From assembly GCA_040758475.1 (NCBI GenBank), contig JBFLVN010000169.1, forward strand, positions 1-8,166: a stretch of DNA of 8,166 nt, read 5' to 3'. The notes below the pieces were generated by a model. That model worked only from the letters and a program-made list of their open reading frames with translations, searched no databases and was not told where the DNA came from. Positions 1 to 7,400 of this stretch are shown one piece after another; the stretch's first letter is position 1; each line of letters begins with the position of its first letter. Source of the DNA: JBFLVN01 sp040758475. Lineage in GTDB: Bacteria; JAGRBM01. A program made the translations under genes and the position numbers.

Positions 1-633
1 GAACGGGGGGCCCCACACCGTCACGCCCCAGAAATCCAGGTTCTGCCAGAATTTCTTCTTATCTCCCTGGAAGCGCCCCATCCGGTTCTTGGAGCAATAC
101 TCGGCCATAAAATAGTCCATGGCCAGGTGGCGGGATTCGTCCTGGTTGATCTTGTCCACGACCGCCTGGGAAAGAGGATCGTCCACGTACTCGTTCAGCG
201 ACCGGAGAAGGGCGATGTCGAGCACCAGTTCACCGCCCAGGATGTAAGCATTGGCGAAAGCGGGATTGAGCGACTCAATGGCCCGCGTGAAGTACGGCAT
301 GAAACGGAGAAGGAACGGACTCGGGGAATAGATCTGGTAGTGGTGGACGTCGAAATAGTCCATCAGTCTGGCCGCCGCGTGGCTGTGGCGGATTTCATCG
401 GCCACGAAGGTCTCGTAAATGCCACGAAGCGTGGGGTCTTCGAAGCGCTTGGAAAGGGAGAGGAAGAGAGCCCCCGCGAGGCGCTCGATGTATTCCATGT
501 TCGCGTAATAGGAGCAGACCTTGATTTCCTTTTCCTTGGAAAGGGGGATGGGCTTCTTCGACCAGTCGAAGTCGCTCACGTTCCACTGGCCCTTGTGACA
601 GCGCTCCAGCATCTTTTCGAGGTCCATAGCCAT
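1..633 (-). CDS. Ferritin-like diiron-carboxylate protein, possibly AurF-type oxygenase (N-terminal part, runs off window)
   Basis: Translating the minus strand from the ATG at 631-633 gives 211 uninterrupted codons to the left edge; the stop lies outside. The visible protein has the four-helix diiron ligand pattern: Glu50 in YIERLAG, E80-x-x-H83 in DEIRHSH, Glu135 in LGGELVLD, and E166-x-x-H169 in DESRHLA. Such proteins bind two irons and activate O2 or handle iron and oxidants in the cytoplasm. The spacings between ligand helices (30, 55 and 31 residues) resemble AurF/CmlI-type N-oxygenases more than short rubrerythrins. The extra His that AurF carries four residues before its last Glu is Ile162 here, so N-oxygenase chemistry is not assured. 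No signal peptide is present. The start at 633 is preferred over the Met at 627 because AGGAGG (643-648) lies 9 nt upstream of it. The gene is divergent from the TolC gene. Diiron ferritin-like family is confident; substrate is unknown. Confidence 0.82.
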   Translation of the reverse strand, partial: MAMDLEKMLERCHKGQWNVSDFDWSKKPIPLSKEKEIKVCSYYANMEYIERLAGALFLSLSKRFEDPTLRGIYETFVADEIRHSHAAARLMDYFDVHHYQIYSPSPFLLRFMPYFTRAIESLNPAFANAYILGGELVLDIALLRSLNEYVDDPLSQAVVDKINQDESRHLAMDYFMAEYCSKNRMGRFQGDKKKFWQNLDFWGVTVWGPPF

Positions 634-640
634 GGGGGGA

Positions 641-648
641 ACCCTCCT
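641..648 (-). promoter_or_regulatory. Ribosome binding site of the diiron protein gene
   Basis: The minus strand reads AGGAGGGT here. The AGGAGG core (643-648) lies 9 nt before the ATG at 633 and 15 nt before the in-frame ATG at 627, which supports the first as the start. Confidence 0.75.
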
Positions 649-656
649 GATTTTGT

Positions 657-674
657 GGTGACGCTGCGGTCACC
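657..674. repeat. Perfect 6-bp dyad in the leader of the diiron gene
   Basis: GGTGAC at 657-662 and GTCACC at 669-674 form a perfect inverted repeat around the hexamer GCTGCG. It lies between the candidate -10 box (693-698) and the ribosome binding site (641-648). It could be a repressor operator or a small leader hairpin. GGTGACGC recurs at 760-767 nearer the TolC gene, without its inverted partner. The role is inferred from position only. Confidence 0.4.
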
Positions 675-692
675 TAGACAAACAGCGTTTCC

Positions 693-721
693 TTTTTACT
701 GACGGACGAGTCATTTTTCAA
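693..721 (-). promoter_or_regulatory. Candidate sigma70-type promoter for the diiron protein gene
   Basis: On the minus strand TTGAAA (716-721) is followed after exactly 17 nt by TAAAAA (693-698), matching the -35/-10 layout. The -10 matches four of six consensus bases. Transcription would start near 686, leaving about 50 nt of leader with the 657-674 dyad and the ribosome binding site. A short inverted repeat (719-732) overlaps the -35 box. This is a sequence match only. Confidence 0.4.
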
Positions 722-732
722 GTGAAAACTTG
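719..732. repeat. Short inverted repeat overlapping the candidate -35 box
   Basis: CAAGT (719-723) and ACTTG (728-732) are perfect inverted copies separated by GAAA. The repeat overlaps the candidate -35 hexamer (716-721) of the diiron gene promoter, a position where a regulator could block transcription. With only five paired bases in AT-rich DNA it could be chance. Confidence 0.3.
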
Positions 733-778
733 TAACCCGCTAATAGCACTAGAGGTTTTGGTGACGCGGCGCGTGAGA

Positions 779-836
779 TAGCATTGACGCCGGAAGGGGC
801 CCCCTCTAAGGTGCCCCTGCCCGGCTTCAAATGCTA
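779..836. repeat. Long imperfect inverted repeat (large hairpin) upstream of the TolC gene
   Basis: The outer arms 779-793 and 821-836 pair over 14 bases, with one bulge (A829) and one mismatch (C788 against T826). After a small internal loop (A794 against 819-820) the inner arms AGGGGC (795-800) and GCCCCT (813-818) pair perfectly, closing a 12-nt loop at 801-812. That makes about 20 base pairs in 58 nt, far more than the surrounding DNA shows. No T-run follows on the plus strand, so an ordinary intrinsic terminator is unlikely. It ends 36 nt before the TolC-family start codon. It could be an mRNA leader structure, a regulator site or a dispersed intergenic repeat; nothing in the window decides between these. 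Confidence 0.6.
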
Positions 837-872
837 CTAGAACGCGGCCCGGGCCAGAGGCATCTAACCACC

Positions 873-2525
873 ATGCGTTCTGCCACCCTCCGACACGGTC
901 TTTTGCTCAGCCTCCTGGTTCTTGGCCTTGCGGCCCCCAGCGTTCCGGCCGAAGAACCGCCCGCCGCTTCCGGTGAAGCCCAGACCCAACAGCTTTTCGG
1001 GGAAGGCGGCGGAGAACTCGTCCTCGATCTGAAGCGTGCGATCGACCTCGCCCTCGAAAACAACGAAGAAATCGCCCTGAGCCGCCTCGAACTCCGGCAA
1101 GCCATCGCAGGCGTGAATGAATCGCTGGGAATCCTGGACCCGACTTTGACCGTCAGCACCGATTACCGAGATGCAAAAAATATTCAACCAAATACTTTTA
1201 ACGTCGCCAATCCCATTATCGATGAAACGGCGTTTAATTTGAACATGAGCCTCAGTGGGCTGCTACCGACCGGAACGAAGTACAGCCTTTCCGCATTGCA
1301 TCAGCGCAGCACGTCAGAGAGCGGCTTTGTCTTGTTTTCTCCAGAATACAACGCGACAGTCAGTGCCAGCCTCACGCAACCCCTTCTAAAAGGCTTCGGC
1401 TTGGGTGTCACTATGGGTGGCATTCGAATCGCCCGGATTGAAAGGCAGATTGAAACTGAAAACTACGAGAATAAAATCTCCGAGCGAATTCTGGCCACCA
1501 TCGAAGCTTATTGGGAATTGGCTTTCGCTATCGAAAATCTCAAGAACCAACAAGAGTCTCTCGAAGTCGCCAAGGACCTCGTGCGGGCGGCCGAAAACCG
1601 GGTGAAAGTGAAACTCGATCCCCCCATCGCCCTCACCCAAGCCCGGGAAGGGGCGGCCCAGCGGGAAGAAAAGGTCCTCATCGCCCGCAATCAGCTCGGC
1701 GTCGCGGAAGACACCCTCAAAAAGCTCATCGGAATGACCCGGGACAACGTTCAATTAAACGCCCGCATCCGAACCGTGGAAGAAGCCCCGGAAGAATCGG
1801 CTATGCTCTTGGACGCCGATTCGGCCGTTAAAATGGCCCGATCGAGAAGGCCTGAATATGAAGTCGCCCGCCTAACTTTCGAGCAACTCGATACGACCCA
1901 TCGGACGGCCCAAAATGCCACTCTTCCTCAGTTCGACGTGAGCATCGAAGGAGGCCTCTCTGGTCTCGGGGGAAAGGCCAAAACGTGTGAGGCTGACGAC
2001 GATCTGGATGATAGTTGCGATCAGGACAGAGAAAACGCTCTCAACGCGCTGAACAGCCAATTTAATGGTAGCTTTGGAAGAGCCTACGATGACATTCTCA
2101 ATGCCAATGCCCCCTACTGGAAAGTATCCGGAGTATTGACAATCCCCCTGGGCAACCGGACGGCCCGGTCGCAGCTCACGAAGGCGATCCTGGACGAGCA
2201 GATCGCGACGGAAAATTTTAAACTTTTGGACCAGACCGTTCTCCTCGAAGTCCGCTCGGCCCTCCGAAGCGTGCTTACGGACCGGCAACGATTTCGTACC
2301 ACGGAGATCGGCGTCGAACTGGCCAAAGAGAACCTCAACGCCGAGAGGAAGCGCTACGAAGTGGGCCTTTCGACGGGGCTCGACGTCCTGGAACAAGAGG
2401 AAAACCACAACCTCGCCCGCGCAAGCCGGGCCCGGGCGGTTTCCGATTACAACATCTCCCTGGCCCGCTACCGCAAGGCCGTGGGAATCCTGCTCGACAA
2501 TTATGGAATCGTGGCCGGCGAATAG
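873..2525 (+). CDS. TolC/OEP-family outer-membrane channel protein
   Basis: This 550-residue protein belongs to the outer membrane efflux family, whose trimers form a beta-barrel plus alpha-helical tunnel that lets inner-membrane transporters export through the outer membrane. Residues 1-26 are a classic signal peptide (Arg2 and Arg7, leucine-rich core, cleavage likely after VPA). The mature protein has the two internal OEP repeats: the first begins at LDLKRAIDLALENN and reaches the barrel motif TQPLLKGFG (168-176), and the second contains LTIPLGNRTARSQL (from 422), each followed by long amphipathic helices. An acidic insert with Cys372 and Cys382 lies in the second barrel half. The ATG at 873 is preferred over the upstream in-frame ATG at 831 because the signal peptide begins there, AGAGG lies at 856-860, and 831 falls inside the 779-836 hairpin. 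No adaptor or pump gene is adjacent; the next gene, 47 nt on, is a TauE/SafE transporter. Partner and substrate are unknown. Confidence 0.92.
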   Translation: MRSATLRHGLLLSLLVLGLAAPSVPAEEPPAASGEAQTQQLFGEGGGELVLDLKRAIDLALENNEEIALSRLELRQAIAGVNESLGILDPTLTVSTDYRDAKNIQPNTFNVANPIIDETAFNLNMSLSGLLPTGTKYSLSALHQRSTSESGFVLFSPEYNATVSASLTQPLLKGFGLGVTMGGIRIARIERQIETENYENKISERILATIEAYWELAFAIENLKNQQESLEVAKDLVRAAENRVKVKLDPPIALTQAREGAAQREEKVLIARNQLGVAEDTLKKLIGMTRDNVQLNARIRTVEEAPEESAMLLDADSAVKMARSRRPEYEVARLTFEQLDTTHRTAQNATLPQFDVSIEGGLSGLGGKAKTCEADDDLDDSCDQDRENALNALNSQFNGSFGRAYDDILNANAPYWKVSGVLTIPLGNRTARSQLTKAILDEQIATENFKLLDQTVLLEVRSALRSVLTDRQRFRTTEIGVELAKENLNAERKRYEVGLSTGLDVLEQEENHNLARASRARAVSDYNISLARYRKAVGILLDNYGIVAGE

Positions 2526-2572
2526 CCGCCGCTCGCTTCCCGCCGCTTCCCCGATTTTTCCGGAAGGACCCG

Positions 2573-3337
2573 ATGGCCGATCTCTCTCCGCTGAATCTTT
2601 TTCTCCTCGTGGTTGCTGGCGTGGGGTCAGGGTTCATGAACACGCTGGCGGCGGGAGGCTCGCTCCTCACCCTTCCTGCCCTCATGCTGCTGGGACTGCC
2701 CGCCGACTACGCCAACGGAACGAACCGGGTCTCCGTACTAGCCCAGTCGATTTCCACGGTCCTCGGATTCCACGAGGCGGGGAAATTCGAGGTGAAGGCG
2801 GCCAGCCTCCTCCTCGCCCCCACGGCCGTGGGGGCCGCGGGAGGATCGCTCCTGGCATCCTCCCTTCCGGCGGACCTTCTAAAGCCCATCCTCCTGGCGG
2901 CCATGGTGGGAATGAGCCTTCTCATGATCCTGCGCCCCGCTTCTTTTTCGCCGCCTGCGGGGGTGATCCCCAAGACCCTCCGGGAGCGGCCGGACGCCAT
3001 CCTCTGGCTCTTCTTACTGGGTTTTTATGCGGGTTTCGCCCAGGCGGGCGTTGGCTTTCTTGCTCTTCTCATTCTGGGTCCCATCCTGCGGTACGACCTC
3101 CTCCGGGCCAACGCCCTTAAAATTTTCCTCTCGGGCGTTTTCGGCATCGTGCCGCTTGGAATCTTCCTGCTGGCGGGAAAAGTACTCTGGGCCCCCGGCG
3201 CGATCCTGGCCGTCGCAACCGTCGTGGGTTCGCGCCTGGGCGTCGGCTATGCCCTCAAAGCTGATGAGCGGGCCATCCGCTGGGTACTGCTGGCTTGCGT
3301 GCTGGCCACCGTGGCAGCGGTGATCGTGAAGGGCTGA
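2573..3337 (+). CDS. TauE/SafE-family membrane transporter (putative sulfite/organic anion permease)
   Basis: This 254-residue, very hydrophobic protein matches the TauE/SafE family, inner-membrane permeases linked in studied members to moving sulfite, sulfoacetate or related anions. Both family half-repeats are visible: GSGFMNTLAAGGSLLTLP at 18-35 with ANGTNRV at 47-53, and GFYAGFAQAGVGF at 150-162 in the second half. About eight membrane segments are expected, with a charged, Pro-rich linker (about 121-141) between halves. Length is normal. The ATG has GGAAGGA (2562-2568) just upstream. It follows the TolC gene by 47 nt on the same strand with no obvious terminator between, so co-transcription is likely. 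Its TGA stop directly touches the stop codon of the convergent hydroxylase gene. The transported substrate cannot be read from sequence. Confidence 0.9.
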   Translation: MADLSPLNLFLLVVAGVGSGFMNTLAAGGSLLTLPALMLLGLPADYANGTNRVSVLAQSISTVLGFHEAGKFEVKAASLLLAPTAVGAAGGSLLASSLPADLLKPILLAAMVGMSLLMILRPASFSPPAGVIPKTLRERPDAILWLFLLGFYAGFAQAGVGFLALLILGPILRYDLLRANALKIFLSGVFGIVPLGIFLLAGKVLWAPGAILAVATVVGSRLGVGYALKADERAIRWVLLACVLATVAAVIVKG

Positions 3338-4357
3338 CTAGGTGCGGGGGCGCTTCGCCAATTCCGGCTTTCTCCTGAAAACCATCCGCCCCATGTTCCG
3401 AAGCGGCACCCAATAGACGTCGAGCAAGGTCGGATATTCCTGGGGAATCCCCTTCCCGATTCCGAAGACGAGATTCTCCTTTTTCCTGGGAACGTAGAGG
3501 CTCCCGAAGAGCCAGTCCCAGATCGCGAAAATCTCGCCGTAATTCTTGTCGAGGTGCTTCTCGTCCACGCTGTGATGGATCTGATGTTGTGCCGGGCTGA
3601 GGAAGATGCGCGAGAGCCACGGCGGCCAGGCAAGCCAGACGTGGGAGTGCCGCAGGTTCGCCCCAGCGAAGCGGAAAAGGGAATAGATGAAATTCCCGCC
3701 GAAAAGGGTCACGAGGGTCATCTTCCCAGCGAACTGATAAGCGATCACCCCCTGAAACAAGGCCAGGATGGGAGCGGCGATCACGGAAAAAAGCGGCTCT
3801 TCAAGCGGGTGCTTCCGGAAAAGAGTGATGGGAGTAAGCACTTCGGCGGAGTGGTGGATTTTGTGGATTTCCCAGAGGAGCGGCACCCGGTGATGGATCA
3901 TGTGGGCGAGGTAAGTCGTAAAATCGATGGTCATCCCGAGGGCCACCGTTCCAAAAAGGATCGACCAGGGCGTCCAAGGGGCCTGATTGGAAGGCGGCCC
4001 GAAAAAAGCGACAAGCCCTTTGCTCACTCCGACGGCCAGGTAAGAACTCACCCCGGCGAACAGAAGGGAGCACAAAGGCCCCATCACGGCGGCAGCCACA
4101 ATCACCTTGTAATCAACGATGGCCGAGGGATGAAAATAGACTTTCTTGGAAAACAGCCAGCTCAAGAAGCTTTTGAGCGAAAAAGGATCGTCCTTTTTTT
4201 CATACCGCCAATAAGAAAGCGCCGACAACCCGACAAAAATCAGGAGAAAAAGCCAATAAAGGTGGGAACCACCCTGGATGGGGGCGGTGAGGAGCCCCAA
4301 CACCTCCCGGCGGATGTCCTTAAAGAGCTTGTCGAGAATTTCTTGCACTGGAAACAC
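3338..4357 (-). CDS. Fatty acid hydroxylase / sterol desaturase family membrane protein
   Basis: This 339-residue membrane protein carries the His-cluster of the fatty acid hydroxylase superfamily, which uses a non-haem diiron centre and O2 to hydroxylate or desaturate lipids. The motifs are in order: H152-xxx-H156 (with H155), H165-xx-H168-H169, H183, RHSH with H237 and H239, and H258-xx-H261-H262. Hydrophobic stretches at about 33-49, 85-119, 131-150, 189-209 and 213-230 fit several membrane passes, with the His motifs on the cytoplasmic face as in the family. The start is a GTG at 4357; an in-frame TAA at 4379-4381 bars a longer protein and no in-frame ATG exists before residue 92. A second GTG (codon 4) at 4348 is an alternative. 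The TAG stop abuts the TGA of the transporter gene. Substrate (sterol, fatty acid, carotenoid or alkylglycerol) is undetermined. Confidence 0.9.
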   Translation of the reverse strand: MFPVQEILDKLFKDIRREVLGLLTAPIQGGSHLYWLFLLIFVGLSALSYWRYEKKDDPFSLKSFLSWLFSKKVYFHPSAIVDYKVIVAAAVMGPLCSLLFAGVSSYLAVGVSKGLVAFFGPPSNQAPWTPWSILFGTVALGMTIDFTTYLAHMIHHRVPLLWEIHKIHHSAEVLTPITLFRKHPLEEPLFSVIAAPILALFQGVIAYQFAGKMTLVTLFGGNFIYSLFRFAGANLRHSHVWLAWPPWLSRIFLSPAQHQIHHSVDEKHLDKNYGEIFAIWDWLFGSLYVPRKKENLVFGIGKGIPQEYPTLLDVYWVPLRNMGRMVFRRKPELAKRPRT

Positions 4358-4485
4358 CCCCGCCCATCCGGCGAGAGATTACTTCAGAAGTTCTGCCGAA
4401 ATCACGCTTTTATCCTGAAATTTTTAAATCAAAAGGGCGCCTCAAATGAATCTGATCGCCGTCATATATAAAAAAACCTTCGGCG
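4358..4485. other. AT-rich spacer upstream of the hydroxylase gene
   Basis: This 128-nt gap separates two minus-strand genes. From about 4400 to 4480 it is markedly richer in A and T than the genes, as expected of a promoter or terminator zone. A run of seven T on the minus strand (4470-4476) starts nine bases after the stop of the repeat-protein gene. Only a 5-bp inverted repeat (4457-4461 with 4481-4485) surrounds it and the T-run falls in its loop, so a standard intrinsic terminator is not supported. No convincing -35/-10 pair with proper spacing was found. Confidence 0.5.
4382..4395. promoter_or_regulatory. Candidate operator: overlapping palindromes before the hydroxylase gene
   Basis: CTTCAGAAG (4382-4390) and CAGAAGTTCTG (4385-4395) are two overlapping perfect odd-length palindromes. 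They lie 25-38 nt upstream of the GTG start at 4357, where a regulator or leader structure could act. The element is short and its function is only suggested by symmetry and position. Confidence 0.25.
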
Positions 4486-7400
4486 CTATTGTTCCAAGAA
4501 GACGGAGATCATTCCACCCCCGTTGCTAGGGGTTATGGCGTCGGGACGGCCATCCCGGTTCAAATCCACCGCGAGAACTTTCCGGGGATCGGCCAGACCG
4601 GATACGAAAGTTCCCACGGAGAAGACCCCAGTGCCATCATTATAGAGCGGCTGCAATCCATCGGTGGTGAACCGCGCGGCGAAAAGGTCCAGATCGCCAT
4701 CCCGGTCGGCGTCAACGGCCACTACGTCGCTAAAGCCGTTTCCGCCGCCGTAATTGGAAGACGGACCGAAATTGCCGGTGCCATCCCCGAGGAACACGTA
4801 TACGCCCGTTCCCGAGCCGCTAGCCACGGCCAGATCGAGCTTCCCGTCTCCGTCAAGATCGGCGATCGCCACAGCTCGCGGATCACCTGCTGTAAAAGGT
4901 GAAGCGAGAAATTGCGTAAAGCCGGGGGACGGAAGGCCATCGCCTTTGTAGGCGTAAATCTGGCCGTTCAGCACGCCGGGAATCACCAGGTCCAAGATGC
5001 CATCCCGGTCCAGATCGGCGGTGGCGAACCGCCCGGGGTTGGTTCCCCCGGGCAAAATCACGTCCGCTTGCTGCGTGTAGGACCCGCTTCCCGAACCATC
5101 CCCCGTAAAGATCGCGACCATGCTGTCATCCTGCAGAACCGCGGCGACGTCCATGTCACCATCCCGGTTGAAGTCGGCGGTTAAGAGATAGTGGGGATAA
5201 CAGAGGGAACAAGCGCCGGTAATGCCGGTCCAGGTTCCCGCCGGGGAAAACGCGCCCGTTCCGTTGTTGAGATGGGTCCGGATTTCAGAAGCATCCACGC
5301 CCGTGAGCACGTCCATGTCGCCGTCGTTATCCACGTCCGCGGCAGCTATGGACAAGGGGAAACTCGGAACGGCCAGTTGCGGGCCCAGCACCAATCCGCC
5401 CGAGCCGTTGCCGAAACTCACTCTCGAATCAAAACCCAAATTGCACGCCACCGCCACGTCCATTTTGCCGTCCCGATTGAAGTCTCCCAGGGCCGCATCG
5501 ATGGGAGCATCGTCCGTCAGGTAGTTGGCTGCGGGCGCATAGGAAGGCGGTGGATCGGAAGGGGTCGTGTTGAGAAGCACCCGCAGGCCATCGGAACCTT
5601 GCTCGACTAGAACCAGATCCAACGCTCCATCTTGGTCCAGATCGGCCGTGGCCAGACCCACCGGATTGTTCCCCACGAAATAAGGCGTATCGGGATCTTG
5701 CGTTCCGGAAGGCGGGGCACTGGCGAAACCGAGGCGGATGGAAACGTCGTTGCTGCTCTGGCCCGTCGTCGCCAGGTCCGGGTATCCATCCTTGTCGAAA
5801 TCACCCGCCACAAGGGCGTAGGGCCCCGCACCGGTCGGGAATGTATTGGGAGCGCCATAAATAAAGGCGCCGGTTCCATCTCCGTAAGCGACCGTCACAT
5901 TCCCATCGAAACCGTTCGTGATGGCGAGGTCCAGAATGCCGTCACCGTCGAAATCCGCCGCTTCGAGTTCGTTGGGATCGCCGCCCGTGGCGAAAGGCGA
6001 AAACGGGGCGGCGGCAAAGCCGAAGGTTCCATTGCCCAGATAGACTTCCACCCGGTCCATCGTGTTTCCGTTCGTGGCGGCAAAATCCATCCTCCCGTCC
6101 CGGTCGAAATCGCCGGCCACCACGTCCCTGGCGGCGCCGCTGACACTGCCGCCCAAGGCGAAGTTAGTCATACTCGCGAAGGTCATCCCCCCCTGGTTCT
6201 GGAAGATTTCGACGGTATTCGAGGCTTCCCTGGCGACGACGATATCCACGCGCCCATCCCCATCGAAATCGGCCGCCGCGATCCCCCAGGGGTTTCCAGC
6301 GGTAGCCGGCCCGGCTACCCCGGTGAACGTGCCCCCACCGTCGTTGCGGGCCAGTTCGATGGAGCCGCTGAAGGTGGAGGAAATCGCGATGTCCAGGTCT
6401 CCGTCCCTGTCGAAGTCGGCCAAGACGACACCCCGCGGATTACCCGTCGCGGCGAAGGTAGGGCCGGCGGAGAGATTGCCCATGCCATCACCATAAAAGA
6501 CCTGGCCGCTCGCGGCGCTGGAGAACACCACAACCGCATCCATCTTGCCGTCTCTATCCATATCCCCCAAAGCCACGGCCTGGGGTCCGTTGACCGCCGT
6601 GACCGGCGGCCGCGTCTGAAAGAGAGGGCTCGGCAAGGGATTGGGAACGATGGCGAAGTCGGCGGCCCCGTTCGTGTCCGTCCCCGCGACGTTGGTCGCA
6701 TCCGTGCGGAAAGCGATGTAGCGGCCGCTGGCGGCCATCGCGGGGCCGTTGCTACCGCCGTTGGGTTCGGCGGAATCGATACTCACTCGCGCCACATCGA
6801 AAGACACGAGATCGCTCACGTAAATGTCGGAAAGACCGTTCAAGTCCCCGCCGTCGAGCAGGTCGGAGGAAGTCTCGAAGGCGACGAGCGTTCCATCGCC
6901 GGAAAGAGAGGGGAAAAAGGAATCTCCGCCCGCTTCCGCTCCTGAAACCGTCCGGCTGGCCAGGATGGTGGAAAGAGTCGCGCGATCGTGCAGGTAGACG
7001 TGCCGGCGGCCCGGCGTCGTACCGCTCGCGATCATGTCGCCTGCCAGCGATTCAAAAGCGACGATCGTGCCGTCCCAGGAGATGGAAGGGTTGTGCGCCG
7101 CGCCCGCCAGCGTCTCCCCGCCGCCCGCCGACGGATCACGCAAACTGACCCGCTCCGTCTGATCCGCGATCCGGTCCCAGACGAAGATGTCGTAAGCACC
7201 GTTCGTATCGCCCGGAACGATGCCGCCGTTCTGGGACTTGAACGCCACGTACCGCCCGTCGTAGGAAACGACCGGCTCCAGGCTGCTCCCGGCGGCGTTT
7301 CCAACCATGTCGGCGCTCACCAGCGTCGTGGTCCCGGCAACGCGGTCGTAGAGATAGACGTCGTTATCCGCGTTGGCATCGTTGGGGGCGAGATTTCCGG

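Noticed and set aside
127..702. Plus-strand 191-codon reading frame over the left gene
   Set aside because: It lies antisense to the minus-strand diiron protein, which shows clear ligand motifs, a signature ribosome binding site and unbroken frame. The plus-strand translation has no recognisable family pattern.
758..784. Sigma70-like promoter for the TolC gene (TTGGTG with TAGCAT)
   Set aside because: The spacer is only 15 nt and both boxes match weakly, so the TolC promoter was left unassigned.
846..855. Perfect 10-bp palindrome GGCCCGGGCC just before the TolC ribosome binding site
   Set aside because: Short GC-only palindromes are common in GC-rich DNA, and nothing else around it suggests a specific site.
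831..872. In-frame upstream ATG giving a 564-residue TolC-family protein
   Set aside because: It would add 14 polar residues before a normal signal peptide, and it lies within the right arm of the 779-836 hairpin. The ATG at 873 fits the signal peptide and the AGAGG at 856-860.
2526..2572. Repeated CCGCCGCT-type segments in the TolC-TauE/SafE gap
   Set aside because: Two near copies of a GC-rich octamer in 47 nt are explained by base composition; no stem followed by a T-run is present.
3554..4471. Plus-strand 305-codon reading frame
   Set aside because: It is antisense to the hydroxylase gene with its conserved His motifs, and its charged, low-complexity translation resembles a GC-driven shadow.
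4457..4488. Intrinsic terminator after the repeat-protein gene
   Set aside because: The seven-T run is present, but the only inverted repeat is 5 bp and the T-run lies inside its loop rather than after a stem.
5632..6945. Plus-strand 437-codon reading frame
   Set aside because: It mirrors the FG-GAP repeats: the recurring VPVEIG-like pattern is the antisense reading of the calcium-loop codons, not an independent repeat protein.
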